Assembly (NCBI RefSeq): GCF_000423565.1
Contig: NZ_KE384046.1
Coordinates: forward strand, 42,153 to 106,152
DNA length: 64,000 nt
Direction: 5' to 3'
Source of the DNA: Runella zeae DSM 19591
GTDB taxonomy: Bacteria > Bacteroidota > Bacteroidia > Cytophagales > Spirosomataceae
Shown here: piece after piece, positions 14,805 through 24,327 of the stretch
How positions within the stretch are numbered: the stretch's first letter is position 1
Layout of the letters: every line of letters begins with the position of its first letter
Notes under the pieces: generated by a model
Database searches by the model: none
Told to the model about the DNA's origin: nothing
The model's input: the letters and a program-made list of their open reading frames with translations, nothing else
Position numbers and translations under genes: made by a program

Positions 14805-16685
14805 TTAGTTTTTCTTCTTCAACTGTTGGCGTTTTGCGTCTGTTTGCTTTTTAGCATCTTCAGCCTGTTTTTTGGCTTCTTCTGCGGCTTTCATAGAGCG
14901 CTCAAGCATATCCGAAAACTTAGATTTCTTTTTCTCTCCCGAAGCGATTTTCTTACGGTTATCTTCCAAAATAGACCTGATTTTGTCGTCATTTACAAAA
15001 CGGCGAATCACTTGCTGTTGAATGATAGTCACTACGTTTGAGACCAGATAATAGAAGCTCAATCCTGCGGGGAATGTATTCATGATAAACATAAACATCA
15101 CTGGCATAAAATACGTCAACATACGCATATCTGGCATGCCAGGCTGCTGTACTTGAGTAGGGGTGATTTGATTGTTGTACCACGCATACACAAGCTGCGA
15201 CACGGTCATGGCGAGTGTAAAAATACTTACGTGTGCTCCATAAAAAGGAATCGAAAATGGCAGCTTAATAGGCGCATCGTAAGTAGACAAGTCGCTAGCC
15301 CATAGAAAAGACTGCTGACGAAGCTCAATTAGATTCGGAAATAAGAAAAACAAAGACATCAAAATAGGCATCGTAGCCAGTACCGGAATACATCCACTCA
15401 ATGGGCTGACCCCCACTTGCTGGTAGAGCTTCATTTGTTCTTGCTGCATTTTGGTAGGGTCGTCGCCTACTTTTTCTCTGATAATAGCCAGCTCTGGAGC
15501 AAGCATGCGCATTTTAGCCATACTTACATACGACTTATAAACGAGCGGTGTCATGAGAAGTTTTACAATCAATACTAGTACAATGATGAGCAAACCGTAA
15601 TTAGAAATAAAATTCTCTAAAAAGTTAAACATCGGTACAAAGAAGAACTTGTTGAGGGGTTTCAAAAACGCATATCCCAAGTCTACATTATCCCCAAAAT
15701 CAGGTGCCGCTTTTACTTCTTTTACTACTTGATAGTCGTTAGGGCCAAAGAAAAACTGAAAATTGCCTTTACCCGCTTTCAAATCAGTGGTAGCAATTGC
15801 CCCTTCACTTTGCATCGTTTTGATGTAGTCATTGTTGGTGGCGTCTACGAGAGATTTTAGCGTGACATTGTTGAGTAGAGAGGTTTTAGCAATAAAAGCC
15901 GTCAAGAAATATTTGTTTTTGTGCGAAAACCACGAAACAGGTTGCTCAATTTTTTCTTCTACATTTTCGCCTTGCCCTCTTCCTATATCAGAAAGGCTCC
16001 CGTCGGAGTAGTAGTTGGTGGTTACTACTTTACGGTTTTCGGCCATGTCGTTTTCAAATTGTTTTAGTTTGTCTTGCCATACAAAACGCGTAGGGTCATT
16101 TTTAACTAAAGCATCTAGACCCACCAATTGTACATCATAATCTATCAGATAGCCACTGCCTTGAATGGTGTAGGTTTGGTCGATGTATTGATTGGCACCG
16201 AGAGCTAATCTAAACGAAACCTTGATGGATTGTCCTGCTGTGAGGGTGGTATTGGCGGCAGTGGTGGTGAAATATAAATCTGAAAGATTGATATTGCCTT
16301 TAGTGGTAGGAAGTTCTAAACTGAACTTACTGCTTTTGTCGTCGATAAGGTAAAGAGGCTGTTGCTCATACGTTTTGTATTTTTTGAGTAAAACTTCTTT
16401 GACATTTCCGCCTTTGGTACTAAAAGTGATACGCAGGTCTTCGTTTTCAACCACAATATCTTTGGCGGTTCCTTGAGCAGCGCTCGAAAAATCTCCATAA
16501 ATGGCCTTAGCAGCTACTGAATCCAACTGTCTTTGTGCTGGAGCGGTAGCGGTTGAAGTGCTGGGGGTAGTTTTGGCTTGACTAGTGGGATTAGGCTTGG
16601 CAGGTTCGGGGTTTGGTACCAAAAGCTGATACCCCACCAGCATACCTAAAATAAGCACTAATCCAATAATTTGATTTCTCTCCAT
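14805..16685 (-). CDS. yidC: Membrane protein insertase YidC
   Basis: The 626-residue Oxa1/YidC insertase integrates inner-membrane proteins with or without SecYEG. An N-terminal anchor (MERNQIIGLVLILGMLVGYQ) is followed by a Pro/Thr/Ala linker, a large periplasmic domain (about 75-350) and the conserved membrane core starting at about 360 (NYGLLIIVLVLIVKLLMTPL) with the cytoplasmic loop KMRMLAPELAIIREKVGDD and the segment LSGCIPVLATMPILMSLFF. The C-terminal tail of about 60 residues is very basic and Ala/Lys-rich, which helps ribosome contact in the family. yidD lies elsewhere (27680). Confidence 0.97.
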   Translation of the reverse strand: MERNQIIGLVLILGMLVGYQLLVPNPEPAKPNPTSQAKTTPSTSTATAPAQRQLDSVAAKAIYGDFSSAAQGTAKDIVVENEDLRITFSTKGGNVKEVLLKKYKTYEQQPLYLIDDKSSKFSLELPTTKGNINLSDLYFTTTAANTTLTAGQSIKVSFRLALGANQYIDQTYTIQGSGYLIDYDVQLVGLDALVKNDPTRFVWQDKLKQFENDMAENRKVVTTNYYSDGSLSDIGRGQGENVEEKIEQPVSWFSHKNKYFLTAFIAKTSLLNNVTLKSLVDATNNDYIKTMQSEGAIATTDLKAGKGNFQFFFGPNDYQVVKEVKAAPDFGDNVDLGYAFLKPLNKFFFVPMFNFLENFISNYGLLIIVLVLIVKLLMTPLVYKSYVSMAKMRMLAPELAIIREKVGDDPTKMQQEQMKLYQQVGVSPLSGCIPVLATMPILMSLFFLFPNLIELRQQSFLWASDLSTYDAPIKLPFSIPFYGAHVSIFTLAMTVSQLVYAWYNNQITPTQVQQPGMPDMRMLTYFMPVMFMFIMNTFPAGLSFYYLVSNVVTIIQQQVIRRFVNDDKIRSILEDNRKKIASGEKKKSKFSDMLERSMKAAEEAKKQAEDAKKQTDAKRQQLKKKN

Positions 16686-17119
16686 TATTTTGGTTTTAAC
16701 GTTATCTTTATTCGTTGAGCCCTATTCTGCGGTAGGTCGATGCGTCATAGTTGTTTTTGCAGATATAGATTCCTTCAACATTTTTTTCAAAAAGCGGGTG
16801 CAAAGTTAGTGAGTTTTCAAGAAATAGTACTTGGAGAAGGGATGAGTGGTAATATTTTAGTGAAAATTTAACGTAAATGCTTAAAAAAAGAATAATTGGT
16901 GAAAATTTTTCTTGACACAATCACGTTTTAGAGTTAACATTGCAAAACATTTCTGACAACACCGCGGTAACCTCTGATACTGATAGACCCAAAAACCGCC
17001 TCCCTTGTTCAGTTCAAGCTTTCAATCCTATTTAATTTCTTGGTTAGCTCTCAAATTGTTAAACACCTAATAGTAAAAGAATTCCTTGTGTAAAGTCTCT
17101 CTTTACCTTTCCCTATTTT
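16686..17119. other. 434-base intergenic region with divergent yidC and rho promoters
   Basis: On the minus strand a -7 box TAACTTTG lies at 16808-16801 and can serve yidC with a leader of about 110 bases. On the plus strand the approximately 200 bases before rho are AT-rich with no clear TAnnTTTG box. ORFs here are short and show no protein-like features. I see no RNA gene. Confidence 0.5.
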
Positions 17120-18871
17120 ATGCTCAGTACTGACGATCTTAACAACAAACTCCTGTCGGAGTTAAGAGTTCTTGCCGAACAAATCGGCCTCAAAGACTAC
17201 AATAAATTAGCAAAAAAAGATCTTATAAACAGGATTTTAGAACGCCAACTGACTGCTGAGCAGCCAGAAGCGAATCCTCCTGCCAAACGACCTCGTAAGG
17301 GGAATGATACGGCCGCTGTTGAGAAAAAAATACAGCCTTTAGCCCAAATTCCCCCCGTTCGTGAATATACTCATTCTGACCATAGCGAAAAACGTTCGAA
17401 GCGTCAACGAATCCAAAAAGAAAAAGCTGATCCTCAAGTACCTATATTATTCACTACACCAGCGCTTGAAGCGCAAGGCGCTTTGGAGGAAATGCCACCT
17501 TCAGTAGTGGAAGCACCGGTATTGGAGGAAGTAGTTGTACCTAATGCGTTTGTAGAGGAGGATGGATTTGAAGATTTAAAAATAGAAGATTTGCCCGAAG
17601 ATGAATTTTTGGATACCTCTTTTATTACTGAAAATCTTGATACTGAGGCGCCTGTTGATATCGAACCGCCCAAGCCAGAAGAAAAACCACGCGAATATAA
17701 AGACGAATACTACAATAAAATCAAACGTCAGTATAACAATTACGTCAAAGAATTTGATGGTTTAATCATCAACGAAGGCGTGCTGGAAATTATGTCTGAT
17801 GGAGGATATGGCTTCTTACGGTCGGCTGACTACAATTACCTTGCTAGCCCCGACGATATATACGTCTCGCCTTCACAAATTAAATTGTTTGGCCTTAAAA
17901 CCGGTGATAGTATTCGGGGTTCTGTAAGACCTCCCAAAGAAGGTGAAAAATATTTCGCGTTGCTTAGAGTTGAAACCGTCAACGGAAAAACAACCGAAGA
18001 AATTCGTGACCGTATTCCGTTTGAGTATTTAACTCCCCTTTTTCCTGAAGAACATATCAAGCTCAGTGGAAAAGCCGACAATTATTCGACTCGTGTTTTA
18101 GACTTATTTGCCCCTATCGGAAAAGGACAACGTGGGATGATTGTGGCCCAGCCCAAAACTGGTAAAACAGTATTGCTGAAAGAAATAGCCAATGCCATTA
18201 CGCGCAATCACCCCGAAATTTACCTCATTATACTACTCATTGACGAACGCCCCGAAGAAGTAACCGATATGCAGCGTAGCGTAAGGGCGGAAGTTATCTC
18301 TTCTACCTTTGATGAGCAAGCCGACCGTCACGTAAAAGTGGCTGGAATTGTACTCGAAAAAGCCAAACGAATGGTCGAGTGCGGACACGATGTTGTGATT
18401 TTGTTGGATTCTATTACACGCCTTGCCCGTGCACACAATACCGTTACCCCTGCCTCTGGCAAAATCCTTTCGGGTGGGGTAGATGCCAATGCTTTACACA
18501 AACCCAAAAGATTTTTTGGCGCAGCTCGTAACGTAGAAAATGGAGGCTCACTTACGATTATTGCTACGGCATTGATTGATACCGGCTCTAAAATGGACGA
18601 GGTGATTTTTGAAGAATTCAAAGGTACTGGTAACATGGAGTTGCAGCTAGATCGCCGTTTGGCCAACAAACGTATTTATCCAGCTATCGATGTGATGTCG
18701 TCAGGTACGCGTCGTGAAGATTTGCTGCTTGATAAAGAAACCCTCCAACGTATGTGGATTCTCCGTAAACATTTGTCGGATATGAATCCCAACGAAGCAA
18801 TGGATTTCTTGCTCGACCGCATGAAAGGAACTCGTACCAACGAAGAGTTTTTGGTATCGATGAATCGCTAA
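17120..18871 (+). CDS. rho: Transcription termination factor Rho
   Basis: The 583-residue hexameric RNA helicase ends transcription. The Rho_N/SAP-like helices lie at 1-45 ([20 protein letters not shown]). A low-complexity linker of about 150 residues follows, rich in Pro and Glu and strongly acidic at about 125-185 ([19 protein letters not shown]), typical of Bacteroidota Rho. Then come the cold-shock RNA-binding domain ([29 protein letters not shown]), the ATPase with P-loop [13 protein letters not shown] near 345, Walker [17 protein letters not shown] and the R/Q loop regions [13 protein letters not shown] and [17 protein letters not shown]. All catalytic elements are present. Confidence 0.98.
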   Translation: MLSTDDLNNKLLSELRVLAEQIGLKDYNKLAKKDLINRILERQLTAEQPEANPPAKRPRKGNDTAAVEKKIQPLAQIPPVREYTHSDHSEKRSKRQRIQKEKADPQVPILFTTPALEAQGALEEMPPSVVEAPVLEEVVVPNAFVEEDGFEDLKIEDLPEDEFLDTSFITENLDTEAPVDIEPPKPEEKPREYKDEYYNKIKRQYNNYVKEFDGLIINEGVLEIMSDGGYGFLRSADYNYLASPDDIYVSPSQIKLFGLKTGDSIRGSVRPPKEGEKYFALLRVETVNGKTTEEIRDRIPFEYLTPLFPEEHIKLSGKADNYSTRVLDLFAPIGKGQRGMIVAQPKTGKTVLLKEIANAITRNHPEIYLIILLIDERPEEVTDMQRSVRAEVISSTFDEQADRHVKVAGIVLEKAKRMVECGHDVVILLDSITRLARAHNTVTPASGKILSGGVDANALHKPKRFFGAARNVENGGSLTIIATALIDTGSKMDEVIFEEFKGTGNMELQLDRRLANKRIYPAIDVMSSGTRREDLLLDKETLQRMWILRKHLSDMNPNEAMDFLLDRMKGTRTNEEFLVSMNR

Positions 18872-18893
18872 ACGTTTTTTATTTATAAAGATT

Positions 18894-18931
18894 ACAAAAT
18901 TAGCCCGCTCCACTGAGCGGGCTAATTTTGT
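18894..18931. terminator. bidirectional terminator between rho and the RsmI-like gene
   Basis: A 17-bp perfect stem (arms ACAAAATTAGCCCGCTC and complement) with a 4-base loop lies between the two convergent genes. Confidence 0.9.
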
Positions 18932-18937
18932 AGTTAG

Positions 18938-19636
18938 TTAACCAATTAAAAAAACGGTTGGCTTTTTGTGTAAGTCCACCTGATGTTTTTTCCAGTCTTT
19001 GGCTGTGAATGTTTTGACAAATCCGTCTGGCGCCGTTAGATGACAAGCCACACAGATACGGGTGGTGGGGTCACAGTGTAGTACCAAATCTTCGAGAAGC
19101 TGATTGTTTCGGTAAGGCGTCTCAATAAAGAGCTGGGTTTGTTTTTTGGTAATTGCTTCTTTTTCTAATTGCTTGATAGCTTTGATTTTTGAAGCCTTTT
19201 CGATGGGCAAATACCCATGAAAAACAAATGACTGTCCACTCATCCCTGAAGCCATAAGTGCAAGTAGCAGCGAAGAAGGCCCAATCAAGGGAATGACTTC
19301 TATGCCTAACTGATGGGCAATTTTGACGGCAACCGCGCCAGGGTCAGCCACTCCCGGACACCCTGCTTCCGACATCACTCCGGCATCTTTGCCTTCTTTC
19401 AACAATTGTTTTAGCTGGTTCAACGTGTCGGTTTCGGGTGTGTCTTTGTGCAGCTCAAAAAAAGAAAGCTCGTCTATGATTTTGCCAGTTTTGAGAGAAC
19501 TAATAAAACGCCGTGCGGTTCGTAGGTTTTCAACAAAAAAAACATCCAATTTTTTAACTACTTCGGGAACTTGTATCGGCAAAACTCCCTCCGTAGTATC
19601 GGGTGCAAGTGGTGTCGGAATTAAGTATAATTTCAT
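18938..19636 (-). CDS. RsmI-like tetrapyrrole-methylase-fold SAM methyltransferase
   Basis: The 232-residue protein has the TP-methylase fold: N-terminal LYLIPTPLAPDTTEGVLP, the SAM-binding stretch VMSEAGCPGVADPGAVAV and the RsmI-type signature VIPLIGPSSLLLALMASG...FHGYLP. RsmI methylates the 2'-O of C1402 in 16S rRNA; this shorter, divergent Bacteroidota form may do the same or act on a different substrate. The frame extends to 19693, but the ATG at 19636 overlaps the upstream hydrolase stop as ATGA, which supports coupling and this start. Confidence 0.82.
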   Translation of the reverse strand: MKLYLIPTPLAPDTTEGVLPIQVPEVVKKLDVFFVENLRTARRFISSLKTGKIIDELSFFELHKDTPETDTLNQLKQLLKEGKDAGVMSEAGCPGVADPGAVAVKIAHQLGIEVIPLIGPSSLLLALMASGMSGQSFVFHGYLPIEKASKIKAIKQLEKEAITKKQTQLFIETPYRNNQLLEDLVLHCDPTTRICVACHLTAPDGFVKTFTAKDWKKHQVDLHKKPTVFLIG

Positions 19637-20397
19637 TGTAAAAAGCTGACAAGCGATTTGACAAAAGCCTCGGGTTGCTCGGCTTGTACCCAATGACTCG
19701 CCCCCTCGATAGTATCTACTGTCGAATTGGGAAACAACTCTTTTATTTTGGGTAAATCTTTGTCACGTACATAGCCTGATTTTTCACCTCTCATAAAAAG
19801 CGTAGGTTCTTCTACTACTCGCTGATTGATAATGTCCTGACTAATGATTTCGATGTTTTCGTCTAAAACGGGCAAATTGATGCGCCACGCAAAATTCCCT
19901 TCTTCGTTGCGGTAGAGATTTTTAAGTAAAAACTGACGCACCGACGGACTAGGCTCATACTGACTCAGTATTTGGTCAGCTTCATTGCGGTTTTGGAGGG
20001 TATCGAGCGGAATAGCTTTCAGGCCTGCCAATATATCCCCATGATGTACTTTGTACAATCTAGGTGCAATATCTACTACCACCAAATGACTAAAAGTACC
20101 GGGGTATTGCATGGCGTATTGCATCACTGTTTTTCCACCCATCGAATGCCCTATTAAAATAGGTTTTTCTAAATCTTGCTGTTGGATAAAATCGTACAAA
20201 TCATCCGCTAATTCGGGATAAGAATGAGTAGGGACTTGGGGCGACCGCCCGTGGTTGCGTTGGTCAACAGTATAAACCGAAAAACCGTTGTCGGCTATCA
20301 CTTTGCTGATAGTGAGCCAGTTGTCGGCAGAGCCAAAGAGGCCGTGAAGAATAATAATGGGGCGACCTGCGCCTATTTGACGAAAAAAAAGTTGCAT
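19633..20397 (-). CDS. Alpha/beta hydrolase, YbfF-like esterase
   Basis: The 254-residue protein has the alpha/beta hydrolase core: oxyanion strand IIILHGLFGSADNW, the DQRNHGRSP turn of YbfF-type esterases, nucleophile elbow LIGHSMGGKT with Ser as nucleophile, a lid region and the catalytic His in EGASHWVQAEQPE near the end. Likely acts on short acyl or thioester substrates in the cytoplasm. The frame opens at 20445 but a -7 box at 20429-20436 makes the ATG at 20397 the likely start. It is coupled to the RsmI-like gene. Confidence 0.88.
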   Translation of the reverse strand: MQLFFRQIGAGRPIIILHGLFGSADNWLTISKVIADNGFSVYTVDQRNHGRSPQVPTHSYPELADDLYDFIQQQDLEKPILIGHSMGGKTVMQYAMQYPGTFSHLVVVDIAPRLYKVHHGDILAGLKAIPLDTLQNRNEADQILSQYEPSPSVRQFLLKNLYRNEEGNFAWRINLPVLDENIEIISQDIINQRVVEEPTLFMRGEKSGYVRDKDLPKIKELFPNSTVDTIEGASHWVQAEQPEAFVKSLVSFLQ

Positions 20398-20428
20398 TGC
20401 TGTCTTCAAAACGCGTTTGTTGGTTTTA

Positions 20429-20436
20429 CAAAGATA
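20429..20436 (-). promoter_or_regulatory. -7 promoter element of the hydrolase/RsmI-like operon
   Basis: On the minus strand this reads TATCTTTG, matching TAnnTTTG. Transcription would begin near 20422, about 25 bases before the ATG at 20397. Confidence 0.6.
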
Positions 20437-20489
20437 GCAAGGCAACTTTCTACCCCAAGTGCTCTGAGGATTTAATTAGTATTGAAAAA

Positions 20490-21047
20490 TTAATCTTCGA
20501 GATTCAAGACTCTTTTTACCTCATTATAATCTTTCCAGTTGACATTGCCCAAACGTGCTCCGGTAGCAGGCGGAATGATAACAGCGCGATACTCTTCATC
20601 CGTAAAAAAGTTGCTCACGTTCACGGCTTTAGAGAAAGAGATAAAAGCCGAAATTTTGCCAGGTTCGGCAGCAAATGAGTAAGTCACATGCGCTCCATCA
20701 AAGTAAGTATCCCAAGGTACTGCATTGACAAAACTTTTGTTGGAAGCCACGCGGTTGTAAAGTAATACCATCCCACCATCAAGCGTTTTTTGAGTCAGAT
20801 AGGTCTGAATAGCTCCTCCTTGTAATCCTATTGAAGTGTACAGTTCATTTTGGTCATAATTGGTCACAAAAGATTGTTTAGGAATAGAGACCCAATTGGT
20901 CGAATAAAACGCCGCCCCACTGCTACCGGGGTCGCCCTTAGGTCCTTGTACCCCTTGTGGGCCTTGGGGCCCAGGATCCCCTTGGGGGCCTGTGCAAGCT
21001 GATACCAAAACGACCAATGCAAGTGATAGATAACTTAAGATTTTCAT
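20490..21047 (-). CDS. Lipoprotein with a collagen-like segment
   Basis: The 185-residue protein starts with a lipoprotein signal (YLSLALVVLVSAC, lipid on Cys18). Gly-X-Y triplets follow at once: GPQ GDP GPQ GPQ GVQ GPK GDP GSS G. These about eight repeats can form a short triple helix that trimerises the protein. The C-terminal domain of about 140 residues is beta-rich with no family I can name. Such lipoproteins with a collagen-like stalk and a globular domain occur in Bacteroidota. The stalk would lift the domain off the membrane. Monocistronic. Confidence 0.85.
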   Translation of the reverse strand: MKILSYLSLALVVLVSACTGPQGDPGPQGPQGVQGPKGDPGSSGAAFYSTNWVSIPKQSFVTNYDQNELYTSIGLQGGAIQTYLTQKTLDGGMVLLYNRVASNKSFVNAVPWDTYFDGAHVTYSFAAEPGKISAFISFSKAVNVSNFFTDEEYRAVIIPPATGARLGNVNWKDYNEVKRVLNLED

Positions 21048-21121
21048 AGTATTGTTAGAGAATTCTTCGGCCTCTACGAAGAATAAATTTAAAAGTGAAT
21101 CATATCTGAGAGGCTCATTGA

Positions 21122-21129
21122 CAAAGATA
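21122..21129 (-). promoter_or_regulatory. -7 promoter element of the collagen-like lipoprotein gene
   Basis: On the minus strand this reads TATCTTTG. Transcription would start near 21115, giving a leader of about 68 bases. Confidence 0.5.
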
Positions 21130-21289
21130 TGAGTGGATTGTAATTGAACAAATTATTTTAAATCTTCCTTCTAACGCCTATTCGTCTAAAAACCATATAG
21201 GGGGCGGTTTATATTTTATTATTCGGGTAAGATAGCCCCGCCACAAGATTAGGAAATGGGATTACAATGAAATGAAATGGGTTTTAGTT

Positions 21290-21297
21290 TATCTTTG
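21290..21297 (+). promoter_or_regulatory. -7 promoter element of the small acidic protein/purK operon
   Basis: TATCTTTG matches TAnnTTTG and lies downstream of the longest in-frame start at 21277, which supports the ATG at 21325. Confidence 0.6.
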
Positions 21298-21324
21298 TAT
21301 CCAAACCAAAAATCAGAAACAACA

Positions 21325-21555
21325 ATGAGCTTAGAGAAATCATACCCTTATCTCTACCGCTGGGCGGAGACATACGGAAGAGTAGAGTTTGGACAATTGG
21401 AAAATGGGGATGGATTGGTAGTCTGCATCGACGAAGGGGGGACTGTTTTTGAATCTCCCAAAAAAGTCAAAGACCTTGATGCCGCGCTCAAAATGGCCGA
21501 AGATGCCATTTATGAGTGGTTTGAAATCAACGACCCCGACGAATTGGATGATTAA
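21325..21555 (+). CDS. Small acidic protein of unknown function
   Basis: The 76-residue protein starts MSLEKSYPYLYRWAETYGRVE. It has a beta-strand-rich middle (FGQLENGDGLVVCIDEGGTVFE) and an acidic end (DPDELDD), with many Asp/Glu overall. No family recognised with confidence; similar short acidic proteins are common beside purK in this group, as far as I recall. It is 39 bases before purK on the same strand, likely one operon. Confidence 0.7.
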   Translation: MSLEKSYPYLYRWAETYGRVEFGQLENGDGLVVCIDEGGTVFESPKKVKDLDAALKMAEDAIYEWFEINDPDELDD

Positions 21556-21594
21556 AAAGGGCGAAAAATAAAGTATTAACAAATCAATAATAAC

Positions 21595-22728
21595 GTGTTT
21601 GATATTAAACAAAAAGTAGGTGTTTTGGGAGGAGGGCAACTTGGGCTGATGCTCCTGCAAGCGGCGGTCGACTGGAACTTGCACGTCAAAATCCTAGACG
21701 CTGCCGACGCACCATGCGCTGCTATTGCGCCCGAATTTGTTGAGGGTTCTTTACAAGATTACGAGGCCGTGTATCATTTTGGGCAAGACGTAGAAGTTTT
21801 GACGATTGAGATTGAAAAAGTAAACGTGGAAGCGCTCGAAGCACTGGAAAAAGAAGGTAAAAAAGTTTTTCCACAGCCCCATGTGATCCGACTGATTCAG
21901 GACAAGCGTACCCAAAAGCAATTTTATCGTGAGCATGGCCTGCCTACTGCCGATTTTGTATTGACTCAAAACCGTGAGGATGTCAAAAACTACCTTGATT
22001 TTTTACCCGCTTTTCACAAATTAGGTAAGGACGGGTACGATGGCAAAGGTGTGCAACGTATCGCCTCCGCCGAAGATGTATCTAAAGCATTTGATGCGCC
22101 AGGTTTGTTAGAAAAGGCCGTAGATTTTGAAAAAGAACTAGCGGTGATTGTAGCACGAAACGAACGCGGCGAAGTAGCTACTTTCCCTACTGTGGAGATG
22201 GTGTTTCATCCCGAAGCCAATTTGGTGGAGTACTTATTTGCCCCCGCCGAAATTTCGGAGGCGATTGAAACACAAGCCAAAGACCTGGCTATCCGTACAG
22301 CGCAAGCTATTGGTATTGTAGGGCTTTTGGCCGTCGAGATGTTTTTGACCAAAGATGGACAAGTGTTTATCAATGAAGTAGCACCTCGCCCTCACAACAG
22401 CGGTCATCATACCATAAGAGCTAATTTTACGTCTCAATTTGAGCAGCATTGGCGTGCTATTCTCAATTTGCCCTTGGGCGATACCGCCGCTTACACACCC
22501 GCTGCCATGGTCAATCTACTGGGTGAAGAAGGACATACGGGTGTCGCCCATTACGAAGGCATGGAAGAAGTATTGGGCGTACATGGTGTTTACCCTTTTT
22601 TATACGGTAAAAAAATTACCAAGCCTTTCCGGAAAATGGGACATATTACCGTCACTGACAGCACCTTGGAGGGTTTAAAACAGAAGGCGGATTGGGTTAA
22701 AAATGCCTTGAGAGTAATCTCAAAATAA
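21595..22728 (+). CDS. purK: N5-carboxyaminoimidazole ribonucleotide synthase
   Basis: The 377-residue ATP-grasp enzyme converts AIR, bicarbonate and ATP to N5-CAIR in purine biosynthesis. Visible are the N-terminal VGVLGGGQLGLMLLQAA dinucleotide-like fold, the ATP-grasp elements FHKLGKDGYDGKGVQ and FEKELAVIVARN, and the active-site stretch FINEVAPRPHNSGHHT. The start is GTG at 21595; no ATG is available in frame nearby. The mutase partner purE is not in the window. It appears to be co-transcribed with the small acidic protein gene. Confidence 0.96.
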   Translation: MFDIKQKVGVLGGGQLGLMLLQAAVDWNLHVKILDAADAPCAAIAPEFVEGSLQDYEAVYHFGQDVEVLTIEIEKVNVEALEALEKEGKKVFPQPHVIRLIQDKRTQKQFYREHGLPTADFVLTQNREDVKNYLDFLPAFHKLGKDGYDGKGVQRIASAEDVSKAFDAPGLLEKAVDFEKELAVIVARNERGEVATFPTVEMVFHPEANLVEYLFAPAEISEAIETQAKDLAIRTAQAIGIVGLLAVEMFLTKDGQVFINEVAPRPHNSGHHTIRANFTSQFEQHWRAILNLPLGDTAAYTPAAMVNLLGEEGHTGVAHYEGMEEVLGVHGVYPFLYGKKITKPFRKMGHITVTDSTLEGLKQKADWVKNALRVISK

Positions 22729-22852
22729 CGAACCAATAGGGAGAACGTAACGTTAGATAAACAGAGACTTTCTGAGTTTACAATATTGATTGAAGCTAAA
22801 ACTTGGAAAGTTTCGTTTATTAGCTAAAGAAATATCACCATTAGCCATTGAT

Positions 22853-24172
22853 ATGACACCCAATCTCCCCAAAACCGAACTCAAACGCGTTGTGATTATA
22901 GGCGCGGGGTTTGGTGGGCTTACGCTTGCTCGTAAGCTGTCGCAACGTTCTGATTTACAGGTTGTACTAATCGACAAAAATAATTATCACCAATTTCAGC
23001 CGCTTTTTTATCAAGTGGCAATGGCAGGGTTAGAGCCTAGCTCTATTTCTTTTCCGCTCCGAAAGGTGTTTCAATCCAAAAAAAATGTTCACATCCGAGT
23101 CACAGAGGTGGTGAACATTGATACAACTGCCAATGTCATTGAAACTAAACTAGGGCCTGTCGAATACGACTACTTAGTATTGGCCACGGGGGCAGATACC
23201 AATTTTTTTGGAATGAAAAACATGATGGAAAATGCCCTTCCGATGAAATCAGTGTCGGAGGCTTTGGCCATTAGAAATCGGATGCTCCAAAATTTTGAAG
23301 ATGCCCTCAGTGTCGAAACCGTCGAAGAGCGACATGGATTGATGAATGTGGTCATTGTAGGTGGTGGCCCTACGGGTGTGGAAGTAGCGGGGACCTTGGC
23401 CGAAATGAAACGCCACATTCTCCCCAAGGATTATCCTGAACTCAACTTCGACTCCATGCAGATATATCTTTACGAATCTTCGCCCGAAGTGCTGGAAGTA
23501 ATGTCTGACCAATCTTCTAAAAAAGCCAAACAGTATCTGACAGATTTGGGCGTAAACTTGCGCTTAGGCGTAAGAATCATCGATTTTGACGGTAAGTATG
23601 CTACCACCAATACGGGTGACCGTATTCGTACCAACAACTTGATTTGGGCGGCAGGAGTGAAGGCCAACGGACTTGAAGGAATCCCGGCGGAAGTATATGG
23701 CCGAGGGGGACGCATCAAAGTCAATCGTTTTAATCAAGTCGAAGGTTTGCCCAATGTATTTGCCGTAGGAGATGTAGCCTTGATGACCGAAGAAAAATTT
23801 CCCAATGGTCACCCCCAACTAGCCCAACCTGCCATGCAACAGGGTGAATTGTTGGCCAAAAATTTAGTCCGAATCATCAAAGGTGAAGAGCTCAGACCTT
23901 TTGTGTACAACGACTTAGGATCTATGGCTACCGTAGGTCGAAACTTGGCCGTGGTAGATTTACCTTTCTGGAAGTTTCAGGGCTTTTTTGCGTGGATGAC
24001 GTGGATGTTTGTCCACTTGATTTCAATCGTCGGGGTCAAAAATCGATTACTGATTTTTATCAACTGGCTTTGGAATTATATCACCTATGACCAGTCTTTG
24101 CGCCTGATTATCAAGCCCAAGATTTTGAAAGAAAAAGAACCGACGCCCGTTTTAGAAAAAGAAATAGCTTAA
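22853..24172 (+). CDS. ndh: Type II NADH:quinone oxidoreductase
   Basis: The 439-residue flavoprotein oxidises NADH and reduces quinone without pumping protons. It has the FAD-binding motif VVIIGAGFGGLTLARKL at the start, the NDH-2 stretch NNYHQFQPLFYQVAMAGLEP, the NADH-binding motif VVIVGGGPTGVEVAGTLAE and the second FAD motif NVFAVGDVA. The hydrophobic C-terminal end (FFAWMTWMFVHLISIVGVK) is the membrane-anchoring region. The frame is open from 22790, but the ATG at 22853 gives the normal short N-terminus. Confidence 0.93.
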   Translation: MTPNLPKTELKRVVIIGAGFGGLTLARKLSQRSDLQVVLIDKNNYHQFQPLFYQVAMAGLEPSSISFPLRKVFQSKKNVHIRVTEVVNIDTTANVIETKLGPVEYDYLVLATGADTNFFGMKNMMENALPMKSVSEALAIRNRMLQNFEDALSVETVEERHGLMNVVIVGGGPTGVEVAGTLAEMKRHILPKDYPELNFDSMQIYLYESSPEVLEVMSDQSSKKAKQYLTDLGVNLRLGVRIIDFDGKYATTNTGDRIRTNNLIWAAGVKANGLEGIPAEVYGRGGRIKVNRFNQVEGLPNVFAVGDVALMTEEKFPNGHPQLAQPAMQQGELLAKNLVRIIKGEELRPFVYNDLGSMATVGRNLAVVDLPFWKFQGFFAWMTWMFVHLISIVGVKNRLLIFINWLWNYITYDQSLRLIIKPKILKEKEPTPVLEKEIA

Positions 24173-24206
24173 AATAAAAGCAAAGCTTTCTAAAGATATG
24201 GAGCCT

Positions 24207-24257
24207 CTTCGAAGCTATTTTTAGTACATATCTCTTGTTCTAAAAATAGCTTCGGAG
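24207..24257. repeat. imperfect 18-bp inverted repeat
   Basis: Arms 24207-24224 and 24240-24257 match at 17 of 18 positions (CGAAGCTATTTTTAG core) around a 15-base loop. It lies between the convergent ndh and membrane-protein genes and may end transcription or be a remnant of a mobile palindrome. The flanking GGAGAAGTT resembles the end of the element at 9.6 kb, but the similarity is too short to claim. Confidence 0.6.
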
Positions 24258-24327
24258 AAGTTAATTATATGTGGTTAGCTACAAAAACCTTGTGTTTTTA
24301 CCTTGCGCATCCTACCAATCTTATGTT

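Noticed and set aside
16708..16920. 70-codon ORF upstream of yidC
   Set aside because: Low-complexity hydrophobic/aromatic translation and overlap with the yidC promoter box; no support for a gene.
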